Source: Phycisphaeraceae bacterium
GTDB lineage: Bacteria; Planctomycetota; Phycisphaerae; Phycisphaerales; Phycisphaeraceae
Length of the DNA: 34,929 bases
Reading direction: 5' to 3'
Assembly: GCA_029260655.1 (NCBI GenBank)
Contig: JAJDCU010000029.1
Coordinates: forward strand, 1-34,929
Positions 11,004 through 18,765 of this stretch are shown piece after piece. The notes under the pieces are model-generated. The model searched no databases. It was not told the origin of the DNA and worked only from the letters and a program-made list of their open reading frames with translations. Within the stretch, counting starts at the first letter, position 1, and every line of letters starts with the position of its first letter. The translations under genes and the position numbers were made by a program.

Positions 11004-11747
11004 ATGCCCCTGCCCATCGGTCTGCAACTTTACACCGTCCGCGATGCGCTCGCTAAGGACGCCGACGCGGCGCTGGCGCAGGTCGCGTCCATCGGGTACC
11101 GATACGTCGAGCTCGCCGGGCTGTACGGCAAGTCGCCCGAGCAGATCAAGGCCCTGCTGGATAAGCACGGCCTGACCGCCATCTCGGCGCACGAGCCGGT
11201 CGATTGCCTGCTGAACGACCTGACCGACGTGATCGTGCGTGCCAAGCTCTTTGGTTACCGGTACGTCACCTGCCCGTATCTCGACGAGGCTCAGCGCGAC
11301 GCGGGCTACCGCCAGCTCTCCCGCCAGCTCGGCGAGATCGCCAGCGAACTGTTATCCGCGGGTCTTACCCTGTGCTACCACAACCACGACTTCGAATGGC
11401 TCCCCGCCGAGGACGGCCATCGCGGTATCGACATCCTCTTCGATGGCACGGACCTCAACTGTGAACTCGACGTCTACTGGGCCGCCAAGGCCGGCGACGA
11501 CCCGCTTGACTGGATGCAGAAACTCTCCGGCCGGCTGCCGATCCTGCACATGAAGGACATGCACGACACCCCGGAGCGCGGCTTCGCCGAGGTCGGCACC
11601 GGGATGATCGATTTCCCCGCGATCCTCGACGCCGCCGAAAAAGTTGGCGTGAAGTACCTCGTCGTCGAGCAGGACAGCAACTGGAAAGACAGCCCGATGG
11701 AGTCGGCGCGGGTGGGCTTAGAGAATCTCGGCGGGATGCTGGTGTGA
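11004..11747 (+). CDS. Sugar phosphate isomerase/epimerase-like TIM barrel
   Basis: 247 aa. Start MPLPIGLQLYTVRDAL is chosen because GGAG sits 7 nt upstream; the frame is open much further upstream but that part overlaps tetR. It belongs to the xylose isomerase-like TIM-barrel superfamily (AP endonuclease 2 fold). Recognisable strands and metal ligands: YVELAGLYG (Glu), LCYHNHDFEW (His), NCELDVYWAA (Glu/Asp), LPILHMKDMHD (His/Asp), EVGTGMIDFPAIL, YLVVEQDSN (Glu). Members isomerise or epimerise free sugars or inositols using a divalent cation. No Tat or Sec signal, so cytoplasmic. A decayed relative of its 3' end lies at 12310-12531, beyond a small membrane-protein gene on the other strand. 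Confidence 0.9.
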   Translation: MPLPIGLQLYTVRDALAKDADAALAQVASIGYRYVELAGLYGKSPEQIKALLDKHGLTAISAHEPVDCLLNDLTDVIVRAKLFGYRYVTCPYLDEAQRDAGYRQLSRQLGEIASELLSAGLTLCYHNHDFEWLPAEDGHRGIDILFDGTDLNCELDVYWAAKAGDDPLDWMQKLSGRLPILHMKDMHDTPERGFAEVGTGMIDFPAILDAAEKVGVKYLVVEQDSNWKDSPMESARVGLENLGGMLV

Positions 11748-11768
11748 ACCGCGGGTGTTTCGCCGACT

Positions 11769-12197
11769 TCAAAGACCGCCGTCGGCGAACAGCGCGTACG
11801 CCAGGACAAGAGCCAGCATCACGATCAGGGCGAGCAGCGCGATCTCCCAGACAATGGATGCGACCGAGATAGCCAGGCTGATCCGTAGGAGTTTTCCGGC
11901 CAGCGACCGCCTGCCTCTTCGGTTGCGGTATCGGTGGTGGATCAGGGACAGATAGGCAAACGCCATCAGGCCCATGACCCCGCCGAGGATCCGAACGGCC
12001 CAGCCAAACCCGGTGTAGTCAGGCGGCAGCGCCAGCCACCCGCCGTCCGCTCCCATCCCGAACAACGTCGCCAGCAGGCACAGAAGTAGCGCCAGGCATG
12101 AAGCGATCAGCGCCGCGGTGATTGCGGGCGGCGCCCCCTCTTTGTGTCCGGGAAGTCGCAAGTTCCCGGATACCCGATTGACGTGAAGCTCGTTCAC
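11769..12197 (-). CDS. Small membrane protein, unknown function
   Basis: 142 aa from a GTG start (VNELHVN), chosen because GGAGG lies 8 nt upstream; the same frame is open up to 12278 with an ATG but no ribosome site. Three hydrophobic segments are visible: about 22-45 (ITAALIASCLALLLCLLATLFG), about 62-82 (AVRILGGVMGLMAFAYLSLI) and about 104-135 (ISLAISVASIVWEIALLALIVMLALVLAYALF). A basic loop (HHRYRNRRGRR) lies between the second and third. No family recognised. The gene separates the isomerase gene from its degenerate duplicate and lies tail-to-tail with the former (21 nt between stops). A 8-bp hairpin TCCGGGAA/TTCCCGGA lies within its first codons. Confidence 0.65.
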   Translation of the reverse strand: MNELHVNRVSGNLRLPGHKEGAPPAITAALIASCLALLLCLLATLFGMGADGGWLALPPDYTGFGWAVRILGGVMGLMAFAYLSLIHHRYRNRRGRRSLAGKLLRISLAISVASIVWEIALLALIVMLALVLAYALFADGGL

Positions 12198-12309
12198 TTC
12201 CGGCCCCTCCACCAACCCGCAAATGAAACCGACCCGTAGACGTGTGACCGTGCAAGATACCCCAGAAAACACGATCAATCAAGAATTTTTTGGCCATTGA
12301 GCAGCCCCG

Positions 12310-12531
12310 ATAGGTGTCCCGCCGGCTGCCGCTTCCTTGCCCCAAACCACCTATCCTTCCCGGCTTCACATCAATCGGAGCCGGTCCGATCGACGTCTCC
12401 GCGATCGTTGACGCCGCCAAGAAGCGCACAGTGTGAAGTACCTCATCGTCAAGCAGGACAGCAACGGGAAAGAAAGCCCGGTGGCGTCGGCGCGGGTGGG
12501 GAATGAGAATCTGAGTGGGATGCTGGTGTGA
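12310..12531 (+). pseudogene. Frameshifted remnant of an isomerase/epimerase gene
   Basis: From CCGGCTGCCG near 12318 to the TGA at 12529-12531 this stretch aligns with the 3' end of the isomerase gene (about 11520-11747). Nearly identical blocks include GAAGTACCTC, AGCAGGACAGCAAC, GTCGGCGCGGGTGGG and GGGATGCTGGTGTGA. Translated pieces match as GFTSIGAGPIDVSAIVDAAKK versus GFAEVGTGMIDFPAILDAAEK. A net +2 shift near 12425-12433 breaks the frame and produces an in-frame stop, a 9-nt deletion lies near 12330-12360, and no 5' part or start codon remains. It is therefore a non-coding remnant of a duplicate or of a related gene. Confidence 0.85.
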
Positions 12532-12598
12532 TCACGACACCCAACCCCGCCCCCAAACCCGGTCATAGCCCGCAGGGCCTTGGCCTGGGTGTCACTGT

Positions 12599-13957
12599 TT
12601 ACGGCTGCCGTACCACTTCCACGTCTTCGATTACAAACTCATGGTCGAGGATACGGTAGATATCAACCGTGTTGCGCGCAGCGTCCGTGTCGGGGCGGAA
12701 GAGGAGGTCGACGTGGTCGGCGGTCAGCTCTGAAGGCCAATCACCGTCGGTGCCGTGGCTGTGATTATTCATCGGCCCGTTATAGGCGATCCAGCCCAGA
12801 TCTACTTCATGATCACCGGACTGCGCGATGACCCGGTACGCAAACGGGGCGGTCGTCCCGTGAAGATTCACGACGACATCGGCGATGAATCGCTCGGGAT
12901 TGTTCCGCCGCGGGCGTACCTTGATCCGTTTTTGCCGGATCGAAATACCGGTCTCCATCGACGCCGCGGCCTGGGGGTCTTTGAACAGCTCGATGTCATC
13001 GGTGTCCGCCGAAGCAATCTTGAACGTATCGGATTCAAGCAGCTCGAATCGGCCGATCAACGGCCCCGTTTCTCCCCCGAGCCGGATTTCGATCGGTTGT
13101 ACCAGCCGCAGTTCGTGTGAGCCGATGGCGAGTTGGTTGAAGGGGGGGCGATCGGTATGCAGGCTGGTTCTGGAGCTTCCCTCGCCCATCATGGCGCCCG
13201 ATGTCGATACGCCTAGTTGGTAGGATAGCTCCCCGATCGTGACGCGTCCCCGTGGCTGGACTCGGTAGTACCTCGCCTGATCGCCGTGGCCCCGGTTATA
13301 ACGGTAGGGGGTGCGGATGCTGATCCGCTCGCCCAGCCGGACGCGCGGGCGGATGATCATTTCGAAGCGGTACACCCCTTTGGCAAACTTCTCGTGCTGC
13401 GCGGGCGCTCCGACGCCTTGAGTGAACAACTCCGCGAACACGTCGCCCCATGTTTCGTCCCACGGGATCGACGCATCGGCCTGGACCTGCAACACCGCGC
13501 TCATCAATGAGTCCAGTTGTGACGTCGATAGTGAACTGCTCTGTGTGCGCGTCAGTAATTCATTCAACGCCCCGCCTTTTGAGCCCATCGCCGGTGTTGT
13601 CGCTTCCAGCCGCAGCAGCCAAAAGGGCTTGTAAGGGTCGAGATTCGTCCCCAAAAGTTGAACACATAACAGCCCGACCGACAGGGTGATCAGAAGCGTC
13701 CCCATCACAACCGGCAGGGGCTGTTTGTGGCGGTTGCCGACTCGGACGGCGTGGTCGCCTAGAAGGCCAGCGCCGCATTCCGGGCATCGCTCTCGCGGGT
13801 TAGGCGAACCGACCAGGTCGTACCCGCACCGCCGGCAGACCGGGTGGTAGTCCAGCCGCTTACCGCGCAAGCCCAACACGAGCATGACCAGCCCTAGGAT
13901 GGGTGGGGATAGACTAAGAATCGCAAGCATCACACTGTAAGACGTAGCCCCGGACAT
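12599..13957 (-). CDS. Zinc-ribbon membrane protein, unknown function
   Basis: 452 aa from MSGATSYSVM; GGAAGG is upstream. A first transmembrane helix (about 8-30, MLAILSLSPPILGLVMLVLGL) is followed by a zinc ribbon, CRRCGYDLVGSPNPRERCPECG (two CxxC knuckles, about residues 41-62), then a second helix (about 82-104). The rest (about 110-452) is a large, probably extracytoplasmic domain rich in beta-strand patterns and ending VDIYRILDHEFVIEDVEVVRQP. The CxxCGYDL/CPECG ribbon next to a helix is a recurrent arrangement in planctomycete membrane proteins of unknown role. The start is 4 nt after the methyltransferase stop, so the two are probably co-transcribed and translationally coupled, although a functional link is not obvious. 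Confidence 0.75.
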   Translation of the reverse strand: MSGATSYSVMLAILSLSPPILGLVMLVLGLRGKRLDYHPVCRRCGYDLVGSPNPRERCPECGAGLLGDHAVRVGNRHKQPLPVVMGTLLITLSVGLLCVQLLGTNLDPYKPFWLLRLEATTPAMGSKGGALNELLTRTQSSSLSTSQLDSLMSAVLQVQADASIPWDETWGDVFAELFTQGVGAPAQHEKFAKGVYRFEMIIRPRVRLGERISIRTPYRYNRGHGDQARYYRVQPRGRVTIGELSYQLGVSTSGAMMGEGSSRTSLHTDRPPFNQLAIGSHELRLVQPIEIRLGGETGPLIGRFELLESDTFKIASADTDDIELFKDPQAAASMETGISIRQKRIKVRPRRNNPERFIADVVVNLHGTTAPFAYRVIAQSGDHEVDLGWIAYNGPMNNHSHGTDGDWPSELTADHVDLLFRPDTDAARNTVDIYRILDHEFVIEDVEVVRQP

Positions 13958-13961
13958 TACG

Positions 13962-14966
13962 TTACACCTTCCCGCTCCACACCAGCTTGCCATCCGCGCC
14001 CTTCTTTGAGCGGTGCGGCTCGGCCTTTTTCTTGGGCTTGCCGCGCTGGATGCCTTTGTCGATGCAGTCGACCTTCATCGTCTTGCCGGTCTTGGCGACG
14101 TGTTTGATGCGCTGCAGCGCGCGCTTGGCGTAGTCTTTGCTCAGTTCGCAACCCAGCCAGTCGCGGTTGAGTTTGGCGGCGGCGGCGAGGGTTGTGCCGC
14201 TGCCGGCGAAGGGGTCGAAGACCAGGTCGCCCTCGTTGGAGCTGACCTTGATGATGCGTTCGAGCAGGGCTTCGGGGAGTTGGCAGGGGTGCCAGCCCTG
14301 GCGCTCCTTGAACGTGCCGGCCAGGCGCGACTGGTACCAGGTGTCTTCGCCCTCGCGGAAGTAGTCGCCTTCGGCGGTCTGGGGGCGCAGGTACCAGGTA
14401 TCGTCGGGGAGCTTGCCCTTAGGGTTGGCGCGGGCGTCGTTGTAGGTGGTTTGCCGGGCGCTTGGGACGACGACGCTGTCGCGGTTGAACGTGAAAGGGG
14501 GGTTCTTCGTGATCTTGTCGGCGGCTTTGATTTTCGTGGCCGCCGAGCCTACGCAGTAGAAGAGGTGCGCGTGGGACCGGTTGAATTTTAGTTTGCAGTT
14601 TTGGCCGAAGGTGTAGTGCCAGATGATCCAGTTTCGGAAGACGAGTTGTTTTTCATCCTGGAGTTTGCGCAGGTGCAGGCGTGTCTCGGCGGCGTACTCA
14701 TCTCCGATCAGGATGTAGAGGCTGCCGGACGGTTTGAGCAGGCGTGCGCAGGCGTCGATCCAGTTGTTGGTCCACTTGACGTAGTCTTCGTGTTCGCGGT
14801 TGTCGTCGTACTTGTCGTACTTGAACCCGATGTTGTAAGGCGGGTCGGCAAAGATCAGGTCGGCGGAATCTTTGGGCCAGGCCGCCATTTTTTTGAGGCA
14901 ATCACCGGACACAATGGTCCTGGAAGGGGGCTTTTTGACGGGTTTAGTCGCGGTTTTTCGGGCCAT
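13962..14966 (-). CDS. Adenine-specific DNA methyltransferase (beta-type, orphan)
   Basis: 334 aa. The catalytic motif IV DPPY (41-44, in LIFADPPYNIGF) comes before the S-adenosylmethionine motif DPFAGSG (251-257), the order of beta-class amino methyltransferases such as CcrM and HinfI; DPPY indicates N6-adenine. Residues about 290-334 form a basic Lys-rich tail. No restriction endonuclease or specificity gene lies next to it, so it is probably a solitary methylase with a regulatory or epigenetic role; this is inference. The ATG has no Shine-Dalgarno sequence and lies 9 nt after a TACAAT box, which suggests a leaderless mRNA. A zinc-ribbon membrane-protein gene follows after 4 nt. The recognition sequence cannot be predicted from sequence by eye. 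Confidence 0.92.
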   Translation of the reverse strand: MARKTATKPVKKPPSRTIVSGDCLKKMAAWPKDSADLIFADPPYNIGFKYDKYDDNREHEDYVKWTNNWIDACARLLKPSGSLYILIGDEYAAETRLHLRKLQDEKQLVFRNWIIWHYTFGQNCKLKFNRSHAHLFYCVGSAATKIKAADKITKNPPFTFNRDSVVVPSARQTTYNDARANPKGKLPDDTWYLRPQTAEGDYFREGEDTWYQSRLAGTFKERQGWHPCQLPEALLERIIKVSSNEGDLVFDPFAGSGTTLAAAAKLNRDWLGCELSKDYAKRALQRIKHVAKTGKTMKVDCIDKGIQRGKPKKKAEPHRSKKGADGKLVWSGKV

Positions 14967-14975
14967 AGGCAGGCG

Positions 14976-15003
14976 ATTGTATCAGGCCGGGGCGCGGGCG
15001 CAA
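14976..15003 (-). promoter_or_regulatory. Promoter for leaderless methyltransferase transcript
   Basis: Minus strand: -35 TTGCGC (15003-14998), 16-nt spacer, -10 TACAAT (14981-14976). The ATG begins 9 nt after the -10 box, so the expected start of transcription is within about 0-3 nt of the A of the start codon. Confidence 0.55.
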
Positions 15004-15252
15004 CTCAGTCGCCTCTACCCACAGTGAAAGGGCGATGGCGTTAACTTGGGTTGCCTGTGGTGAATGAAGGTTGTCTTTTTGATGGCAACACCGATGCGCC
15101 GCAACGTGAAATACTTTTTCTTGGACAATTGAATCAGTTAGGGCTTGGATTTCTGAAAGATGACGATACACTACTGCGTCATATTACTGACGGTGTCGTT
15201 GGGGATGCACCACTCGTAAAGTATTCGTCAAGAAAAGAGAGGGGTGTCCGTT

Positions 15253-16608
15253 TTGAATCATACACACGTGCAGCGGGCGGTCTGGATCGTCCTGCCGGCC
15301 TGTGGTCTGGTCTTCACCGCCGACGTCGCTGGCGAGTCCCTTACCGCGCTGCAAGCGACCAGCGCGCACAACTATTTCCATTCAGCGATTGCGCCGGGTG
15401 ATCCTGGGTTCAGCGCCCCCCAGACGATCCTCCAGGACGTGCCCCGCTTTGACAGCGGCCTTGGCGTCCTGCGACGGGTCGTGAATCGCACCGACATCAT
15501 CATCCAGGACATCAACGACGTGACGGTTACGGCCTTCGGCGTGCCGCTAGGATCGTCCAACTACAACATCGACATGCGGTCCTGGGGCACCGCCTACCCG
15601 GTACACCTGGGCTACAGCGGCGGGCTGTCAAAAACCACCATGATCAACACCGGCGTGGAAAATCTCGGCCCCGGCGGGCTGCGTCAACACCACATCGACT
15701 TTAACCTGCCCAACCCGGTCCCGACTCCCGTCCGCAACTTCGAAGCCAATCGCATGTTCATCGCCGACACCGTGCCAGCGATCGACATGAGCACGTTCAC
15801 CACCAACCACGCGGCCGGCCCGTGGAGCTATGAGCTGGACTTCAACCCCGGCGTTAGCGTTGGGTTCACCCTTGGCCAGCAGTTCAGTGTGCACACCGCC
15901 TACGAGCAGCAGACCACGATCAGCTACGCGTTCGATCGCGTCGGGTCCAGCACGCTGACCGCGCCAGTTGGGGCGGACTTAAGCGATTCGCAGCCGTCGA
16001 TCGTCACCAGCGCCGCCGCCAATGCGACCCGCGCCGCGATACTTGACTCTGACCCCCTCGCTGTCAGTACGCCGATCGGCCTGGACATGACCGCACTGGG
16101 GTCCGTCACCGGCGGGCTGGCCGCGGCCGACGGGTTCGGCAACGTCGTCAGCGATGTCCTGAGCGTCACCGGGCTAAGCGGCACTCTGCACGTCATCGAG
16201 ATGACCTACGACGATACCGGGTTCGCCAGCACCCAGGAAGAAATCGATCAGGCGGCGCTGAATTGGTACGACGCCTCCGCCGGCATCTGGCGAAACGCCG
16301 TACTCGGCAATTCCAACATCGGCGCACTGGACCTGAATGACCCTGTTGCCGTCCAGGCCTACCTAGACGCCCGTCGATTCGTCGGCAACTACCAGTTCAA
16401 CTACCTGAACTCCCTTGCCCCGGGCGCCGGCCCCGAGCTGGGCGCATTCGGTGTGGACTTCAGCCAGAACAAGGTCTGGGCCGTCATCGATCACAACTCC
16501 AGCTTCGCCGCCGCCAACAACGCGGTCGTCCCTGAGCCGGCATCACTGATGCTCCTGCTCGCCGGGGGGGCGGTACTGTTCGCACGCCGCGGTCGGACCG
16601 GGCCGTAG
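15253..16608 (+). CDS. PEP-CTERM protein, unknown function
   Basis: 451 aa from TTG (LNHTHVQRAVW), preferred because GAGAGG lies about 10 nt upstream; an in-frame GTG at 15244 sits directly on that site. A signal peptide covers about 1-27 (AVWIVLPACGLVFTADVAGES). The C-terminus reads VVPEPASLMLLLAGGAVLFARRGR: PEP motif, membrane helix and basic tail, the sorting signal for exosortase processing. The body (about 30-420) is Asn/Asp/Ser/Gly-rich with no family I recognise; it contains YFHSAIAPGDPGFSAP, NYNIDMRSWGTAYPVHLGYSGG and EEIDQAALNWYD. It is expected to be an exported surface or extracellular protein. The organism must have an exosortase elsewhere, as none is in the window. Neighbours give no functional clue. 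Confidence 0.85.
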   Translation: MNHTHVQRAVWIVLPACGLVFTADVAGESLTALQATSAHNYFHSAIAPGDPGFSAPQTILQDVPRFDSGLGVLRRVVNRTDIIIQDINDVTVTAFGVPLGSSNYNIDMRSWGTAYPVHLGYSGGLSKTTMINTGVENLGPGGLRQHHIDFNLPNPVPTPVRNFEANRMFIADTVPAIDMSTFTTNHAAGPWSYELDFNPGVSVGFTLGQQFSVHTAYEQQTTISYAFDRVGSSTLTAPVGADLSDSQPSIVTSAAANATRAAILDSDPLAVSTPIGLDMTALGSVTGGLAAADGFGNVVSDVLSVTGLSGTLHVIEMTYDDTGFASTQEEIDQAALNWYDASAGIWRNAVLGNSNIGALDLNDPVAVQAYLDARRFVGNYQFNYLNSLAPGAGPELGAFGVDFSQNKVWAVIDHNSSFAAANNAVVPEPASLMLLLAGGAVLFARRGRTGP

Positions 16609-16675
16609 GACAGGCTGCTTGGGCGAGGGTATGGTGAATGAAGGGGATCCGGTGTTTTCGTGGCCGCGGGCCGGT

Positions 16676-17992
16676 CTAGCGAACTCCCGATCTACGCCGT
16701 ATCAGTGCCGGCACAGTAGCCAGGACCATGAGCCCCGCGCTCGCCGGCTCGGGGATGGTCACGAGGTACGTGGCGGCCCCCACCTCGTCCGCAGTCACGC
16801 TTACGGTGAGCGCCGTGATGAGGACCTGGTCGCCACTGATCGCCTGGCCGGTGATACCGGTCAATGTGAAGACGGGTGAGAACCCGTCGATGACACTGTC
16901 CGATGTCAGCAGTGGTGTGATCGTTCCTTCTTCATGGAGGTAGATACCATTGTCCCCCCTAAAGACAATCCTGCCGTTGTCTAGTGCATAGCCAGACTTG
17001 TCTACGCCGCCGGCATTTAGATTGGTGAATGTGCTCCCGCCGCCGCCCGGGATCGGTGTGCCTTCGTCGGCGACCAATGTAAGCGTGCCGCCAAGTATGG
17101 CATAGTCGGCCAGGCCGGCGGAAAACGTTGATGCCCCGAAGGCTAGATCGTTTCCGTCAATGACAGGCCTGTCGAATCTGTTGGCTGTGCTGTCTCCGTG
17201 GCTTGTCGTGGGCAACGGGGTATCGGTCGTGACGACCGGGACCGGCGCCTCACCTGGGCGAACGGTGTAAACGCCTGAGCCCCCGTCGAACTCGCCGACA
17301 AATGCGATCTTGTCTCCGTTATATCCACCCGGGCCCATTCTTACGTTCGTGAAAGTCTTGCCGGGCTCGCCGGGCACGGCCGTCGTAATATCGATCGCGG
17401 TGGTAGAGGCGCCGCCGGCGACAGGAACGGTGAAGATCCCGAAATCTTCGGGCGTTGAATCGACCTGTCCCCGGTAGGCAACGGTCGATCCGGCGATAGC
17501 GAAATCAGTGAGATTCGGGACGAATGCCGAGGCGCGGTTGGCGGTGACACCTAGCGGTCCGCCGGGGGTGAGTTGGTTGTACAGGCCGCTGAAGGTCGTT
17601 TCGGCGGCGTCTTTGGTGATGCCTGTGAACACCACGTTGTCGCCGCTGATGACATTGGCCAAGGGCAATATGATCGTGCCGCCGCTGTCGGGGAACGGGG
17701 TTGTGACATCGAAGACCGTGGACAGGCCCCCGCCGATCGTGCCTCTGAAAGTACCTAGAACCGGGAAGGGTGCAGGGCCGCCTACCCCCACAGCATACCT
17801 GCCGTTGTCTATCACCGCCGCTTGGAACAGGCCGTTTATACCGGTCGGGTCAAAGCCGGGTAGATCGGAGTTCTGATCGAGCAGCACCTCGACGGTGATG
17901 CCCTTTACCTGCATCGGGCAAGCCAATACGATCGCGGTGATAAGGACGAGACCCAAGCGCGCACCGATAAACTTCACTAATGTACTTTTCAT
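16676..17992 (-). CDS. PEP-CTERM protein with propeller-like repeats
   Basis: 438 aa from MKSTLVKFIGARLGLVLI; AGGGAG lies 9 nt upstream, and the longer open frame has no site. A signal peptide covers about 1-33 (LGLVLITAIVLACPMQVKG). The body has about five repeats of 55-65 residues with the pattern PG..TFT/N....G...G..IAF.G......GVY (for example GKTFTNVRMGPGGYNGDKI, GSTFTNLNAGGVDKSGYAL), suggesting a beta-propeller or similar fold. The C-terminus IPEPASAGLMVLATVPALIRRR is a PEP-CTERM sorting signal. A TTGACA-type promoter is about 180 nt upstream, leaving a long leader. It is expected to be exported; no enzymatic motif is visible. It lies tail-to-tail with another PEP-CTERM gene ending at 16608. 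Confidence 0.85.
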   Translation of the reverse strand: MKSTLVKFIGARLGLVLITAIVLACPMQVKGITVEVLLDQNSDLPGFDPTGINGLFQAAVIDNGRYAVGVGGPAPFPVLGTFRGTIGGGLSTVFDVTTPFPDSGGTIILPLANVISGDNVVFTGITKDAAETTFSGLYNQLTPGGPLGVTANRASAFVPNLTDFAIAGSTVAYRGQVDSTPEDFGIFTVPVAGGASTTAIDITTAVPGEPGKTFTNVRMGPGGYNGDKIAFVGEFDGGSGVYTVRPGEAPVPVVTTDTPLPTTSHGDSTANRFDRPVIDGNDLAFGASTFSAGLADYAILGGTLTLVADEGTPIPGGGGSTFTNLNAGGVDKSGYALDNGRIVFRGDNGIYLHEEGTITPLLTSDSVIDGFSPVFTLTGITGQAISGDQVLITALTVSVTADEVGAATYLVTIPEPASAGLMVLATVPALIRRRSGVR

Positions 17993-18178
17993 CTCTCGTG
18001 CTCCCTGGAAATAAGGAAAACTCATTAAGGCGATCACTCCGGGCGAACGGTCTTTGACCGAGCGCCCAAACATCAAGACGAAAGCCTTGGCCCGTCGTTT
18101 TACTGCGCAATTTGTGAGGGGTACTTGGAAGAAGGACGCGTCCCACAGCGCAGTCTTTCTCCCCATAATTGAACTGCC

Positions 18179-18206
18179 AATGTACCGCACCTGGCATGTA
18201 TGTCAA
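18179..18206 (-). promoter_or_regulatory. Promoter of the propeller-like PEP-CTERM gene
   Basis: Minus strand: perfect -35 TTGACA (18206-18201), 16-nt spacer, -10 TACATT (18184-18179). The predicted leader to the ATG at 17992 is about 180 nt. Confidence 0.55.
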
Positions 18207-18336
18207 GCAAACATCGTGCGGTTTTCAATTATAAATTGTCGGGCCTCACGGGCGGGTGAAGCTGGGTAATACCGTCCCTGCCCCAGTGCAAGATATTGCC
18301 CCGGGCGGCGTGGCGCAAGTGGGGCCTTAATTTGGC

Positions 18337-18365
18337 TTTGCAGAAAGCGGGGGGGCGTTTATACT
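18337..18365 (+). promoter_or_regulatory. Promoter of the 7Fe ferredoxin gene
   Basis: -35 TTTGCA (18337-18342), 17-nt spacer containing a run of G, -10 TATACT (18360-18365). The leader to the ATG at 18418 is about 45 nt. Confidence 0.5.
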
Positions 18366-18417
18366 CTTGGGAACCCTGCGGGGAGCGTCCCCGCATCGAC
18401 GATATTGGAGCCTTGCA

Positions 18418-18678
18418 ATGCCTCACATCATCACCGAACCCTGCATCGGGACCAAAGACACGGCCTGCGTGGACGTCTGCCCGGTGGACTGCATCCACCC
18501 GACCAAGGACGAAGCGGAGTTCGAGTCCGCCCAGATGCTGTTTATTGACAACGACACCTGCATCGACTGCGGCCTGTGCGTGGACGAGTGCCCGGTGAAG
18601 GCGATCTTCCCCGAAGAGGACCTGCCCGAAGAGTGGCAGGACTACATCGAGAAGAACGCGGCTTATTTCGCTGAATAG
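18418..18678 (+). CDS. fdxA: 7Fe-type ferredoxin ([3Fe-4S][4Fe-4S])
   Basis: 86 aa small electron carrier, cytoplasmic. GGAG lies 8 nt upstream of the ATG. Cysteines are Cys9, Cys17, Cys21, Cys25 (C-x7-C-x3-C-PVD-C) and Cys48, Cys51, Cys54, Cys58 (C-x2-C-x2-C-x3-CP). In Azotobacter-type 7Fe ferredoxins Cys9/Cys17/Cys58 equivalents hold a [3Fe-4S] cluster and Cys21/48/51/54 a [4Fe-4S] cluster; the usual extra Cys at position 12 is Thr here, in keeping with that assignment. The C-terminal tail (PEEWQDYIEKNAAYFAE) is short. The TAG stop codon lies inside the first unit of a 7-nt repeat array (18674-18708), so the repeat may define the protein's end. No partner oxidoreductase lies adjacent. Confidence 0.93.
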   Translation: MPHIITEPCIGTKDTACVDVCPVDCIHPTKDEAEFESAQMLFIDNDTCIDCGLCVDECPVKAIFPEEDLPEEWQDYIEKNAAYFAE

Positions 18679-18708
18679 CCATTAGCCATTAGCTATTAGC
18701 CTTTGGCC
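18674..18708. repeat. Heptanucleotide array at the ferredoxin stop codon (ATTAGCC type)
   Basis: Five consecutive 7-nt units: AATAGCC, ATTAGCC, ATTAGCT, ATTAGCC, TTTGGCC. The first unit contains the TAG stop of the ferredoxin gene. The rest lies between that gene and the 2-hydroxyacid dehydrogenase gene. Confidence 0.8.
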
Positions 18709-18765
18709 CAGGCTATCAGCGGTTCTCTCGAACGCTGATCCCTGTTCCCCGAACCCCGGCACCCC

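Larger units (their letters stand above)
17993..18417. other. Divergent intergenic region with two promoters
   Basis: Between the minus-strand PEP-CTERM gene and the plus-strand ferredoxin gene. It holds a minus-strand promoter (18179-18206), a plus-strand promoter (18337-18365) and an AT-rich near-palindrome CAATTATAAATTG at 18226-18238. Short open frames have no ribosome site and are not called. Confidence 0.5.

Noticed and set aside
12361-12531. An intact small gene matching the end of the isomerase
   Set aside because: The +2 frameshift and in-frame stop near 12433, together with the missing start, leave no coding frame across the similarity.
15051-15401. A 116-codon open frame upstream of and overlapping the first PEP-CTERM gene
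   Set aside because: It has no ribosome site, overlaps the signal-peptide region of a convincing gene and resembles no known protein.
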